Source: Oncomelania hupensis
Lineage: Eukaryota > Mollusca > Gastropoda > Littorinimorpha > Pomatiopsidae
DNA length: 64,000 nt
Assembly: GCA_036898135.1 (NCBI GenBank)
Contig: CM072522.1
Span: 27,263,763 to 27,327,762, forward strand
Direction of reading: 5' to 3'
Numbering within the stretch: position 1 is the stretch's first letter; each line of letters begins with the position of its first letter. Both the position numbers and the translations under genes were made by a program. A model generated the notes under the pieces. It was not told the DNA's origin, did no database searches, and was given only the letters and a program-made list of their open reading frames with translations. Positions 1 to 10,859 of this stretch are shown here, piece by piece.

Positions 1-82
1 GACTGCCTCTCGTAACGTTGACTCGCTTGTTGTAGCAGTTGAACCCTTGGCTATGGCGTGAATCCCGGCTTGGCCCCCAAAA
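1..82 (-). mobile_element. Internal 5' leader of an LTR retrotransposon, with primer-binding site at 60-79
   Basis: Read on the minus strand, three bases after the LTR end comes TGGGGGCCAAGCCGGGATTC (60-79). It begins with TGG, the complement of the tRNA CCA end, and its complement contains GAATCCCGGC, which looks like the 3' half of a tRNA T-arm. This is the expected place and form of a primer-binding site for minus-strand cDNA synthesis. The element body would continue left of the window, so no gag or pol is visible. The exact tRNA was not identified. Confidence 0.6.
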
Positions 83-577
83 TGTTACACTCAGTTTGAT
101 GTTGGTGTTTTCTATCAGTATCTGATTCAGCCCCAATGCTGAATTCCTGATAGGGTGTAACTCAGATTCGTTTATCCACGCAGCCCGTCCAAACAGCATA
201 CAAGTCACAAAGTCGATGTATGAAGTTTTCCACTTTTATTTCAGCACACATCAACAACTGCATACAATCGCTCAATCGTCTTTCCACTCTCAAATTTACT
301 TTCCAAATCACTATCAACAACACTCTAGTTTTTTAACAGTGCGGCGCTTATATAGTCTCTTCATACACGGGAACAAACGAGAATAATCCTACATAAAACA
401 CCACACAACCAATCAAAATTAATTTCATCATCACGTGACTCACGTCATACAACCTCATTAGGAATGGAAGCTTCCATGGTAACCAACAGAATAATCCACA
501 CGCTTCGATCGATAGTAAACAACTGATTCCCGAAAATTCTCAAACAATATCGACCAACTAAAAACACTAACGTTACA
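83..577 (-). mobile_element. 5' LTR of a minus-strand LTR retrotransposon
   Basis: On the minus strand this 495-base block starts TGTAACGTTAG and ends GTGTAACA, the TG...CA ends expected of an LTR. Inside it, in the right order, are a TATA-like box (TATATAAGC, about 346-354) and, about 110 bases downstream, an AATAAA polyadenylation signal (235-240). It is followed by a primer-binding site. This U3-R-U5 logic makes it a 5' LTR and not a random repeat. A Gypsy-type element is likely, but no coding sequence is present to prove it. The partner LTR and target duplication lie outside the window. Confidence 0.65.
346..354 (-). promoter_or_regulatory. TATA-like box in the LTR
   Basis: Minus-strand TATATAAGC inside the LTR, upstream of the AATAAA at 235-240. 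The position suits the U3 promoter of the retrotransposon. Confidence 0.5.
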
Positions 578-779
578 CAAAGCCTCTACTAATAACAACG
601 CAAAATCAAATCAAAGATAAATACACTCTATTACTGCATGCGTTGCAAAAATAAAACGAACAGATCTATCGCGCGCGTCACACACAAGCCTACCATTGCA
701 CGCGCTTCACACATAATATCGTGCGCATTTCATACGCACCATCATGAGCGTCTCAACGTAACACAACTACAGCTTACAG

Positions 780-2729
780 TGGATCAACCGCAAGATGAAG
801 AAGATCCTGCAGCGCAAGAAGAGGCTCTACAACCAAGCAAAGAAGACTGGCAACTGGTCAAACTACAGATTTGCTCAGAAGGAGTGTCGACGCCAGATGC
901 GACAGCGGAGTGGAACCACATCAACCAAACCATCGAGGATAGTCTGAAGGAAAACAACACCAAACCCTTCTGGCGATACGTCAAGTCACGCCGACAGGAC
1001 AACGCTGGAGTCTCGCCACTCTACAAAGAAGGCTCCCTACACAGCGACAGTACCTCCAAGGCCAAAATACTACTGCAGCAGTTCCAGTCCGTCTTCGCGA
1101 AACGTGACGACTCTCCTCCTCCGGAGCTGAAGGGTGCTCCAGTCCCAACGCTTGAGAAGCTTACCATCACCATCGAGGGCGTTGCAAAACTCCTAAGGAA
1201 CCTCAAGCCCAACAAAGCATATGGCCCAGACGGCATCCCGAACCGCATCCTGAAGATGTGCGCCGACTCCATCGCTCCCTCCCTGACTGCTATATTCAAC
1301 ACCTCCATCGAGGCAGGTCAACTACCAAAGGATTGGCTATCGGCAAACATATCTTCCGTCTACAAGAAAGGCGACAGAAACAAGGCAGAGAACTATCGCC
1401 CAGTGTCCTTGACCTCAGTCGCCTGTAAACTATTAGAGCACATCATCTGCCACCACCTTCACAAGCACTTTGAACAGCACGGAGTGCTATCCAGCCGCAA
1501 CCATGGCTTCAGGACCCGGCCACTCATGTGAAACCCAGCTGCTCACCACCATGCAGGACATCCTGTCGTCACATGATGCAGGCCACCAGACAGACGTCGT
1601 CATACTCGACTTTAGCAAGGCGTTCGACACAGTACCGCACAGCAAGCTACTCCACAAGCTGGCCCACTATGGTGTGCGGGGCACTGTCCACACCTGGCTG
1701 ACCAGTTTCCTGACCAAGCGGACGATGAGGGTGGTACTGGAGGGGGAGACATCTGAAGAGGTAGAGGTCGAGTCCGGCGTCCCACAGGGTACAGTGCTCG
1801 GGCCGTTATTGTTCCTATGCCATATCGACTTGCCGGACACCGTGAAGTCTACTGTCAGACTGTTTGCGGACGACTGCCTGCTGTACCGCCAGATCCGCTC
1901 CTTCCAAGACCATCTTGCCCTACAGGTCGACCTCAAGAGCTTGGAAGTGTGGGCCGCCCAGTGGGGGATGAGATTCAACGCGCAGAAATGCTACGTACTC
2001 TCCACCCGATCCAAGTCTCACTTCTATAGCCTCGGAGACACCATCCTCCAACAGGTCGAGCAGAACCCCTACCTTGGCATCCAAATCTCAGCAGACCTCA
2101 AATGGGGACCACACATCACCAGCCTATGCAAGAGGGCAGGATCTACACTGGGCTTCCTACGCCGGAACCTTCGGAACTGGCCACAAGAGTGCCGTCGCCT
2201 TTCCTACATCGCTCTTGTTAGGTCCACCCTTGAGTATGGGTCGGTGGTATGGGATCTCTACTACAAACAAGACATTGAGAGACTTGAACGCATCCAACGC
2301 CTGGCTGCGAGGTTCAATACCAAGGACTACAAGTCCAGGGACCCAGGATGCATTGGCAGGATGCTTGAGTACCTCAAACTTCCCACACTCCAGGAACGTC
2401 GCCAGCAACTCCGGCTGACGATGCTCTACAAGATCGCCAATGGTCTTGTCCCCGCCCTACCCCCTGATTCCTTCCTCACTCCTGTGAGCGGCACTAGACG
2501 TAGGGTCAAACCCACAGCGTACGAGGGGTACGTGAGCCAGAATATTATACAGAGACAGGCAACCAACAATAGCCGCTGTTTCAAGGCTCCTCCCTCCAAG
2601 ACAGAGCAATACAGAGGCTCGTTCTTTGTAAAGACAGTGATCGAGTGGAACAACCTCGACGATATCACCGTCACCATGCCCACGCCCAACGCCTTCTCAG
2701 CAGCGTTAGGGCGGCAGAAACCAGTGTAA
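780..2729 (+). pseudogene. Non-LTR retrotransposon reverse transcriptase (CR1/jockey type), frameshifted
   Basis: This is a 5'-truncated LINE ORF2 covering the linker after the endonuclease, the reverse transcriptase and the C-terminal domain. The first part is read from 780 (a basic KKILQRKKRLYNQAKKTG stretch), shifts frame near 897, and shifts again near 1512, so at least two frameshifts break it. Visible reverse transcriptase signatures are NKAYGPDGIPNRILK (fingers), NYRPVSLTS, DFSKAFDTVPH (motif A, about 1608-1640), GVPQGTVLGPLLF (about 1779-1815) and the catalytic LFADD (1860-1874). The C-terminal part runs to a TAA at 2727-2729 and includes an LVRSTLEYGSVVWD segment. The 5' endonuclease is missing, as in most dead-on-arrival LINE copies. 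The family call is CR1/jockey; a finer clade was not resolved. A related decayed copy lies at 44.56-46.13 kb. Confidence 0.85.
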
Positions 2730-2890
2730 ACAACCCTGTGTTTTTATCAAGTTTTTAACTGTTTGGATTATAACCTTTTAAACAGACAGTGTACCCATTG
2801 CCTACATCTGGGCAAACGGACTGTTAAAACCGCTAGGTACAGCAGCAAGAAGACCAGCTGAAGTGTAAATATTACTGTTAAAGATTTTTT
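2730..2890 (+). mobile_element. Probable 3' UTR of the CR1/jockey-type LINE
   Basis: AT-rich sequence after the stop codon, running into a T- and G-rich tract near 2884-2905. It holds no ORF. The exact 3' end and target duplication could not be fixed. Confidence 0.4.
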
Positions 2891-3081
2891 TTTTGGGGGT
2901 TTTTGTTTGTTAGATGCGCACACCCTAAAACGTCACGTTGATAGTCGTCATCGGCTTCTGTGGCGCACCCGCCAATCAACATCCACAGGCGGGCTATCCA
3001 GATCCAGATCCCGTATGGATGCACATAAACACAAACCAAGAAAATATCTTTTATCAAGCCAAAGAGATCCCTTTTCAACCT
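2891..3081. other. Unassigned spacer between two LINE copies
   Basis: About 190 bases between the plus-strand LINE tail and the minus-strand LINE endonuclease. A GC-richer patch (2960-3010) contains GGCGGGC/GCCCGCC-like complementarity. I see no gene. Confidence 0.3.
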
Positions 3082-3513
3082 TCAAACAATCATATGATCA
3101 TACTGTACAACTACTTCTTCAACAAACTCAGAAATATATTTTCTTATGAATACTAGCACTCCTCCAGACCTCCTTCCACTTCTATTGTCACTTAATTTGA
3201 CAGCTTTAGAACAGAGAACATCATAGTCCTTAAAATATGCATAATACATTTTTTCATAGTCAACAAAAGTTTCATTTAGTGAGAAAATGTCAAAACAATT
3301 TAGTGCATGAACAACGTCTGAAATCCCCTGCTTATTCAACCATCCTTCACAATTCCAAGTGCAAATTGAAATGTTATTTGGGCCTTGGCCACACCCATAT
3401 CTGTTCCTGTCCCCCCTTCCCTTCCCCTCTTCCTCTCTTCTCTTGTCCATTGCCCCACTATTTGAAGTTCCTCCTCTACCTACCCCACCACCCCCTCTAC
3501 CAAGCTGCTGCAT
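3082..3513 (-). pseudogene. LINE ORF2 start: AP-type endonuclease N-terminus, truncated
   Basis: The minus-strand reading has a Gly/Arg-rich leader followed by ISICTWNCEGWLN and FDIFSLNETFVD. These are the first two conserved motifs of the apurinic-type endonuclease that LINEs use to nick target DNA (the Asn of WNCEG and the Glu of LNET). The reading then runs through RSGGVLVFIRKYIS and stops near 3082, about 140 residues in. The rest of the endonuclease and all the reverse transcriptase are absent. It follows the ORF1-like sequence at 3745-4704 in the same orientation with a gap of about 230 bases, so both belong to one element that has lost its 3' part. Confidence 0.7.
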
Positions 3514-3744
3514 CTTGTTGCTGGGCAGTGTCCACTGTTGCAGGCTTGTCTATCCCTTGCCACCACCACGCACACTTAGGCCTTGTTTACTTTTAACACT
3601 GTTCTGGTCAGGCCTACTACTCAATGAAGCTGTGCGGGTCGTCGTACGAGTTATCACGGGGCTTTCCCTACTGTAGCTTTTGTTGACACCAAGTGCTGAC
3701 ATGGGGTTGCTGTGACGTCTGTTTACTTCACTGTCAAGTTTGTG

Positions 3745-4704
3745 TCACGCAACACCCAAGTCATCCGCTCGCCTCTCGGCCGCTGGCAGTGCCAAAACGT
3801 TGCCTCTCGCATCATCTGCTTGACTGTCTGTTTCTGTGGTTTCGATTTCGTAGTAATCGCCGCAGTCAGTCCTGTCCCCTGACAGGGGTGGGAAGTCTGC
3901 CTCAGCATTGCAGTGCCAGTCGTCTGGGTCCCTCTCCCGTCTGTCGAAGTTCTTATAGGCCCCCTCTGTGTGACGTTGTTGTTGTTGTTGTTCATCATGG
4001 TAGTCGTAGCTGTGGGTTGCATGATCGTGTGTGCCCCTCCCGTTACTTCTCCTCTGCAGCATCACAATCTCGTTAGTGTCTTTCCTGTACGTGAACACGT
4101 CTTCTTTCGTAATCAGTTTATCGTATTTCAGCTTTGCCATTTCCCCACTTGTGTGTAAAGCCTTTGCTCTCTCACGTAGGACTCTACGTTTCTCGCGTAC
4201 AGCTAGAGAAATCTTCATTGATGAATACTTTCTGGAATTGTTCTCAAGTCTTTAGAAATCAGGCTTTTGATAAAATTAGCATTTTGTGTTTGTATGACAA
4301 GAGCTTAGCAACAATAGTGTCTTCTTTTCCAGTTCTGTGTGCTCTTTCGATGACAATATCTTCTGAGATACCTAGGCTTTTCTCAATCACTTCCCTCACT
4401 TTTCTTTCACATGCGTCCCAACTCTCACTGCCAGAGTCCCTCTTAATGCCATAGAATACCAGATTGTTTCTTCGACTGTGATTTTCTAAAGTGTGACTCT
4501 TACTGCGTATATTGTCAATCTCTGCACGTAGGTTGGTATTTTCTTCATGTGCACACTGGATTCTAAATCAACTACTTTGCTTTTAAGTTTTCCTTGGTTT
4601 TCGTCGATTTTTGCTAGTCTTTCAGAAAAAGTGTCTCTTATCTCCTGTATATTCATTGCCATTGTCTGGAATTGTTGAATCTGGTTATTTTCAAACGCTT
4701 GCAT
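3745..4704 (-). pseudogene. LINE ORF1-like protein: coiled coil, RRM and C-terminal domain, broken
   Basis: Reading minus strand from 4704: a glutamine-rich, heptad-like segment (IQQFQTMAMNIQEIRDTF), then near 4490-4260 an RRM-like block with RRNNLVFYGIKR, WDACERKVREVIEKSLGI and the hallmark IERAHRTGK. Next comes a C-terminal domain with VREKRRVLRERAKALH and KLKYDKL. This order is that of L1-type ORF1 RNA-binding proteins (Transposase_22-like), which trimerise through the coiled coil and coat LINE RNA. Two in-frame TGA codons near 4240-4262 and a frameshift near 4205 break it. The tail (3745-3960) has a polyglutamine stretch encoded by (TTG)n on the plus strand, and acidic sequence. ORF2 starts downstream at 3513. 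Confidence 0.7.
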
Positions 4705-4740
4705 TCTGTTGTTGAGTGCCTCAAAAATTACGTTTAAAAG

Positions 4741-5780
4741 GCCGGAAAGTTATTTTTAGTGAATTTTACCGAAACAAACCGGTATTATTCAACAATAGTC
4801 GCGTAAAATTGCTGTGTGCTGAAAAGATTGCATGTTTTAAGATCGTTTGAGATTTTCATGACCGACTTTTTTCACGACTGACACCTTGAAATCGATGTTT
4901 TTGTGTACTTAAGAACGCTTAAGTTGACTATGTTTGTTTTGATTTGAATTATTTTGTTGTTTTTTTTATCTCAGTAACAATATATAGACGAGATTTCCTA
5001 TTAAAAGTTTCTTTTTATCGTGCACATCAAAGTCTGTTGTGAATTTTAAGTCTAACAAATAAACCTCTGAAGTGTTTATATATGAATAAAATAAAAATCC
5101 ATCTTTAAAAGATTGTCGTTTTTTTAAAACAGTGGTGAAGTGCCTTTGTATAAATACTCATTAAGAAAATGTACTGACCAGCTAATCGTGAAACTTAAAG
5201 TTGGTGTCAGTTGTGAATGCTTACAACAAAGCTGAAAAAGTGTTTAAATATATACATTTTAAATAAAATTCATCTTTAAAAATAAGAATGTATCTTTTTG
5301 TTTGTAGTGGTGGTGTGGTTTATAATTTTTTTTTAGAAGTTTTTTCAATTCTAAATGTGCTATTTGACCAGTCAATGTTGACACTCAAACTATCGGTATC
5401 AGTTGTGAATGCTTACAGCATTTTTATATTTTTCTACCCTTTTAAATGGTTTAGTCCTTATGCTCTAGTGTTACTCACTAACTGTGATGTAGTTGTAATC
5501 ATTAAAGTAAGTTAAGATTATTGTTAGTGAATTAAATAATATATTTCAGCAATTATTACAGTGCTTTGATGTAAGCATTCACAACCGACACCTTTTCTCC
5601 TTTGGACATTTTAATGTCATACTTCTCCAAAATGACAATATATTATCTTGTCCTTTTACACTAAGATGAAGCACATATAGTAGTATCATAAAAAACAAAG
5701 AATGATCAACAGCAACAAAATTTAATTTTTACTGTACTTGTCCCTCATAGGTATTACACGTTTTGACACACATTCAAAGA
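4741..5780. repeat. AT-rich decayed repeat block with direct and inverted copies of one motif
   Basis: No gene is seen. CAGTTGTGAATGCTTACA occurs at about 5208-5225 and 5400-5417 in direct orientation, and its complement TGTAAGCATTCACAACCGAC occurs at 5570-5589. The surrounding sequence (TGACCA... upstream, and AAAATTCATCTTTAAAA / AAAATCCATCTTTAAAA around 5095 and 5265) repeats with a period of about 190 bases. This looks like an old tandem or foldback repeat of unknown family. Confidence 0.45.
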
Positions 5781-5784
5781 GAGA

Positions 5785-6072
5785 TGCTAAACATGAGAAC
5801 CCCAACGCCCAAAGACAACAAAATCTTCACAATCATGATTTATTAACCCAGAACCTCAGTGGCTATTTAACTGTGATAAAAATTGTATAGTCAAAAGAAA
5901 GATGTTTGAAGGAGTCCCATCTTTTTATGGTGGCTTATATGTAATCATTTGAGCTTGTCAATATAATTTTTTTCATTGCGTATTAATTTCATTCCTTTAG
6001 TGAGAGCCTCTAAGTGAAAGAATGTGAGGGCTTTGAGCATAATTTTTTTAAGGTATCAAGCTACATAAAAGC

Positions 6073-6127
<55 letters not shown>

Positions 6128-6144
6128 TTTAAGAAGTAGAATGT
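5785..6144 (-). other. 3' UTR of zinc-finger paralog 1
   Basis: This block is clearly similar to 27530-27877 plus 29314-29412 downstream of the second zinc-finger gene, including a (TTA)n microsatellite at about 6072-6127. The similarity stops near 5780. A conserved minus-strand AATAAA lies at 5839-5844 and is a plausible polyadenylation signal. The block shows that the two finger genes were duplicated with their 3' flanks. Confidence 0.6.
5839..5844 (-). promoter_or_regulatory. Polyadenylation signal AATAAA, zinc-finger paralog 1
   Basis: Minus-strand AATAAA about 300 bases after the stop codon. The same signal in the same context occurs at 27596-27601 downstream of the paralog. Confidence 0.5.
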
Positions 6145-7364
6145 TCAGTGTTGTGAGCCTGCCACAACCTGAGAGAGTGGTTTATCCAATCCATGTACTA
6201 TCATGTGCTTCTTGATGGCATTGCGCTGAGTGTAGGCCTTGGGGCAAAACTGACAGGCATAGGGTTTCTGGCCACTGTGGCTCAGCATGTGCCTCTTCAA
6301 ACGATTGGGCTGAGCAAAGGCTTTGTGGCAGACTTCACAAGCATGCGGCTTCTGGCCAGCATGCACGGTCTGCTTGTGCTGCTTGAGGCTGCAAGCCTGG
6401 TTAAAGGCGGTGAAACAAACATCACACACATGCGGCTTCTGGCCAGTGTGGACCAGCTTGTGCCTCGCCAGGTCGCTGGTGGAGGTAAATGGCTTCTGGC
6501 AGACATCGCACACAAAAGGGTTAGAAGGGTTGTGTATCATCTTGTGGGTCCGGAGGATGGAGGCCTGGCTGAATGCTTTGCCACACAGCCCGCATACATG
6601 GTTTTTCTGGCCGGTGTGAGTCAGTTTGTGGGATTTCAAGTGCGAGGCCTGCGTGAAGGCCTTGTCGCAGATGTTGCACATATGGTTCTTTTGTCCCGTG
6701 TGAATGATTTTGTGTTGCTTGAGCGTCCCTAACAAGGAGAACGCCTTTCCGCAAGTCTGGCACAGGTAGGGCTTGACGCCGGTGTGGATGAAGGCGTGCT
6801 TCTCCAGCTGCTTCTCTGTGGCGAAAGCCTTGGCGCAGATGGGGCAAGAAAAGGGTTTGTGCTCAGAGTGGACCAGCTTATGCCTTCTCAGGATGAATGC
6901 CTGGGTGAAGCCTTTACCGCAGGTCTCGCAGATGTGGTTGCGCTGCCGCGTGTGACCCTGCTTGTGCGTTTTCAAGTAGGAGGCCTGCATAAAAGCCTTG
7001 TCGCAAACGTCACAGACGTGCGGTTTCTGGACTGCGTGGATCAGCTTGTGCGTTTTCAAGTGGTAGGCCTGCGTGAAAGCCTTGTCGCAAACGTCACAGA
7101 CGTGCGGTTTCTGGCCCGTGTGGATCAGCTTGTGCTGGTTGAGCTGGCCCTTCTTGTCAGGCTGAGTCACAATGAGATTATCTGGCAGTTTCACGTGAGT
7201 GGACATGTGTCGCCGCAAACTGTAACCGTTGGCAAATCCTTTGTCGCATGTGGTGCAGACATGATGGGGTTCCACCATGTCGTTCTTGGAAGACTGACTT
7301 GCACTCTCCAAGAGTTTATTGCCAGGCTCAACTTCAGCTGTGTTGTTTAAACTATGACTGGGAT
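6145..7364 (-). CDS. C2H2 zinc-finger protein, last coding exon (paralog 1, twelve fingers)
   Basis: This is a last exon of a nuclear DNA-binding zinc-finger protein. The 3' splice site is TTGCTGTTGCAG just before 7364, and the exon opens with two bases of a split codon, then PSHSLNNTAEVEP. Twelve complete C2H2 fingers follow, joined by TGQKPH/TGEKP-like linkers: HVCTTCDKGF first, YACQFCPKAY last, ending PLSQVVAGSQH and TGA. Between fingers 1 and 2 is a half finger (KKGQLNQHKLIH) that has lost its CxxC pair. Compared with the paralog exon at 29413-31353 it lacks the long N-terminal linker and several early fingers. Its sixth finger reads SLLGTLKQH where the paralog has SQSGQLNQH, so predicted DNA contacts differ. 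No AUG is visible in the exon before the fingers; upstream exons are needed, and 22524-22826 fits in phase. Functional versus decaying status is uncertain, but the frame is open for 405 codons. Confidence 0.75.
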
Positions 7365-7880
7365 CTGCAACAGCAAGGTTGTAACCTTCATTCTTTAATG
7401 AAAGATTTCAAAACACATTCTATCTTAAAACTTCAATTAAAGACTGCAATTTTTTAAACAAGAATTTCAGCCACATTGCTTGAACTATGAAGGGAATCTG
7501 AAACAAAACGAGCAAAGTCTTCATCTTTATCTTAAACATCCATTAACAGATAGCAACATTCTACCTTAACTTTCCAATTAAAGATCATAGTTTACTTTTT
7601 TTTTTTTAAATTCTGCCTAAAAAGTAAAAGTAAAAAAAACTATAAGTGCAATAACCAACTAAACTCATCTGTGGACAAAAAAAAGAAAAAAAAGAAGTAA
7701 TAACAGAAAATTGTGAGTGAAAAAAACAATACATTTAAGTTAAACACACACACGCAAACCATAACATACATGAACTTAACCACTCAACAAACACAGTGCT
7801 ATTAAGAAAGATACTATAGCATATTATAATTGTTGCTCTATGGGATCGGGCACTGAATAGAATAGACCCAACGTTTCCTA
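7365..7880. other. Intron sequence upstream of zinc-finger paralog 1
   Basis: AT-rich sequence with homopolymer A and T runs. No ORF or recognisable repeat was seen. Confidence 0.3.
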
Positions 7881-9148
7881 GCGTGTTGAAAGAGGCAACT
7901 AACAGGGCTGATGTCAGCACGGCATCACTGAGTCTTCTATACAGAAGTCACCGGCCAGGTTCAACGACCAATTGCTCGGGGCCAAGGCACGCCACACGGT
8001 ATTCGTGGATTTCGGCTGTGGCCAACAACCTGGAGAGGATTGGGCCCTGCCAGGTCTTTCTTGCCCATCTGCATGATGAAAAGAACCACTCACTCCATAC
8101 CGGATCAGTCGTTGCCCGGGTCACCAAAGACCGAGCCTTCCGTTGGCCACCAGGACTGAGTTAATAATGTGCTACTGACGGACAACTTAACAGGATCCGC
8201 ACGAGAGACAACATCGTCATAGGAATCTGGAATGTCAAGACCCTAATAACGGAGAGAAAATTAGAAGAACTGGCCCACGAGCTGGACCACTAACGATGGA
8301 ACATCTTAGGTATCAGCAAACTGCGTTGGAAAGTCGTAGGTAAAACAACGACCGACAAAGGCCACAAGCTTTATTTCAGCGATGGAGATGACAGGCACGA
8401 ACACGGTGTTGGACACTTGGTCCACAAAGACATTCTAGCCACCCAGTCTCCAGTTAACTCATTACCATCCGTCTGAGAGCAGCCCCTTTCGACATCACCA
8501 TCATCCAGGTCTATGCCCCAACATCAGACTATGATGACAGAGAAGTGGAGGATTTCTATGAAAATCTACAGTCTGTCCTTGACCAAGTGCCGAGGAAGAA
8601 CATAGTCATAGTGCAAGGTGGCTGAAATGTCAAGTTTGGCCAAGATGCGCACCACAGCTAGGAGAAACACATGTGGACCCCACTGAAACAAGACAAATGA
8701 CATGGGTCTGAGATTCCTGGAGTTTACCACATACAGCAATCTGATACTGGCAAACACGCTAGGTCTCCACACAAAATCCAGACGATGGACATGGCACAGT
8801 CCCAGTGGAGAGCATCACAATCAGATTGACTACATCATGGTCAAGACACGCTTCAGATCAAGAATCAAAATTGGCAGGACATACACTTTTCCAGGAGCAG
8901 ACATCGGAAGTGACCATGATCTCATGATGTCCTTCTGGCTCCACTTGAAGAGAGTAAACACAGCAAAGTGCACCTGACTGAAGTTCGACATGGACAAACT
9001 GCAAGACCCGGGGGTGGCAAAAATATTCCAAGCCACACCTGGAGGGAAATTTGCACCTCTGCTCATTTTGGGAGCTGGTGAAGTAGATGTCAACACCATG
9101 ACCACCACCTTCAACTCAGCTGTGACATATGCTGCAACTGTCACAGAA
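7881..9148 (+). pseudogene. RTE-like LINE, 5' region and endonuclease, interrupted copy
   Basis: The 5' region carries the family's leader (CATGCCACACGG-like, CACTCCATACCGG) and an endonuclease start reading GIWNVKTL near 8224. Further on come VYAPTSDYDDREVEDF, RRWTWHSPSGEHHNQIDYIM (8783-8842) and GSDHDLMMSFW (8906-8940). The last holds the catalytic SDH of apurinic-type endonucleases. Several stops and indels break the frame. The copy breaks off near 9148 in TYAATVT and resumes near 10547 (ATEILGKHQPKKPW), so one LINE copy was split by an insertion. Other pieces of the same family occur at 14.57-15.63, 21.74-22.29, 23.26-23.47, 26.10-27.31, 32.23-32.81, 35.85-36.40, 39.40-39.74 and 63.66-64.00 kb. 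Confidence 0.75.
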
Positions 9149-10546
9149 GGCTAGATTTAGACCCTGCACTAAGACTTCTCGCCTTAAATAGTTCAGCATG
9201 CTTTAGCCTTTGTAAACTAAAGTCGAAGCCAAACAGACGCAAGTCAATGTGTGCTAAGCATGTGTACGCTAATGCTGGCTCAGGCAGTGACCTCATTCAG
9301 CTGACGTAGGGCCAGAAACACCTGACAGAGAGCGCCTCTTGTAGACTAGTTTTGGGGGGCTTAGGCTGACAACAGGCTAGGTAGATTCCTTCTTTGTATA
9401 ACTCTCAACCGAGATGGACACGCTGAAAATCTCTCTCAGAAGACTAAAGCAGGGACGGTTGAAATTAAATTCAACCTAGTTAGCCACAGCCTGACATTGT
9501 CAAAAAGGTAAATGATCTATCTTTTGTTTCACCACACTTTATTGATATTATTGCTGTATTATGTTTGTGAAGTTTTGCCATGTTTAGAAGTGTGAATGTT
9601 AGTCAAACTTTGCTTGACCACGTGGCATACACACGACCAGCTCTGCCACCATGAAGTATCCCCTACGGACCCACTGTTGTTTCTCCTATGTATATTATTG
9701 CAGACCAGTGGCTGTACTGGAGAATATGTATATTGTTAATTACTTCTCCATGTGTTTAGTTTAGCCATGATGTGTATATGTATAGGAATTAGAGTAGAGA
9801 TTCCAGTGGACCACAGATATAGAAGATTGTTCATTGCTTATATATATGTTGAGCTATCACTGAGGGCTGTTTTTGCCATCAGTGAGATGCTCTGCCCACC
9901 CTTAGTAAGTGTTGCAGAAATTCGTCTCATAATTTGCAGACAAGCAGGCATCATTGGCCCGAGGCAGGAGCCAGACCACTAAGAGTCACTTCTGACATTC
10001 GGCCTGCAGTGGAGCATCTAGCACTGAGCTACGATAGCCTTATAGTCGACCACCAAAGAGGAGACTCCATCACCACACCTCAAGAAAACAGCTAAGTGCT
10101 AACAAAATCATGCACCAAAACTGCTCTAGGAGGACTGTGCGATAGTCCACTCTTCCAGAAAACTGAAAGGTCGATCAGAAAGCACTATTAGCCCAATGAT
10201 GAGACAGTAGCTGCACAGACCCATCAAGGAGCGAACTATTCGAAGTGATATTTGGACATTTAAGTTAGTATAGTGATTAGAAGATTTTGTATGGAGTAGA
10301 GGAAATAAATGTGTGATATTTACTGTTAACAAGTGGCTGGACTACCTATGTTTCATAGCCATGTGAGAGCTAGTGTGTCAATGAATATATTACACGTTTC
10401 TCCCTATCTCTGTAACCCCAGCCTAACACAGACCGAGATAAACTTATAAATGTATTAAGATTAGTCACCGGGTGATTAAATAGCCAAGCCCCACAGACGA
10501 AAGACAAGTGGGTTATAGCATTGCATTATGCAGAGCCCAGGAACAA
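9149..10546. mobile_element. Insertion of unknown type splitting the RTE-like LINE
   Basis: The LINE reading stops at CTGTCACAG (ending about 9148) and resumes after CCGTCACAG (ending about 10548). The shared GTCACAG is a candidate 7-base target duplication. An uninterrupted copy of the LINE at 26.10 kb shows that nothing belongs between these points. The inserted 1.4 kb has no ORF or domain I recognise, and no convincing terminal repeats. Confidence 0.45.
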
Positions 10547-10775
10547 CAGACCCACCGTCACAGCCACCGAGATCCTTGGCAAGCACCAGCCAAAGAAACC
10601 GTGGCTCACACCTGAACTTTTGGACCGGTGTGATAAACAGAGATGAAAAAGAAAAAGAACACCTCACAGGGCCTACCAAAAAATCAACAATGACATTCAA
10701 AAAGGCATGTGCACAGCAAAGCAGAACTGGATAGAGGAGCAATACCAGGTAATAAAGAACAGTCTGAACATGTGA
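10547..10775 (+). pseudogene. RTE-like LINE, continuation after insertion
   Basis: Reads ATEILGKHQPKKPWLTPEL, DRCDKQR and INNDIQKGMCTAKQNWIEEQ: the linker between the endonuclease and the reverse transcriptase of the family. It matches 26.13-26.32 kb. It ends near 10775, before the reverse transcriptase core. Confidence 0.65.
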
Positions 10776-10859
10776 CTAGGTACCCACATAAAAAAATATC
10801 TTTTTACCCTCAGAAACAAGTTGTGTGTGGTCATGGATCTCTGCCAGAAAGGGTGCGAT

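Noticed and set aside
6193..7350. Long plus-strand frames opposite zinc-finger paralog 1
   Set aside because: Antisense shadows of the finger repeats; they carry no motif of their own. The same applies to plus-strand frames over 29413-31353.
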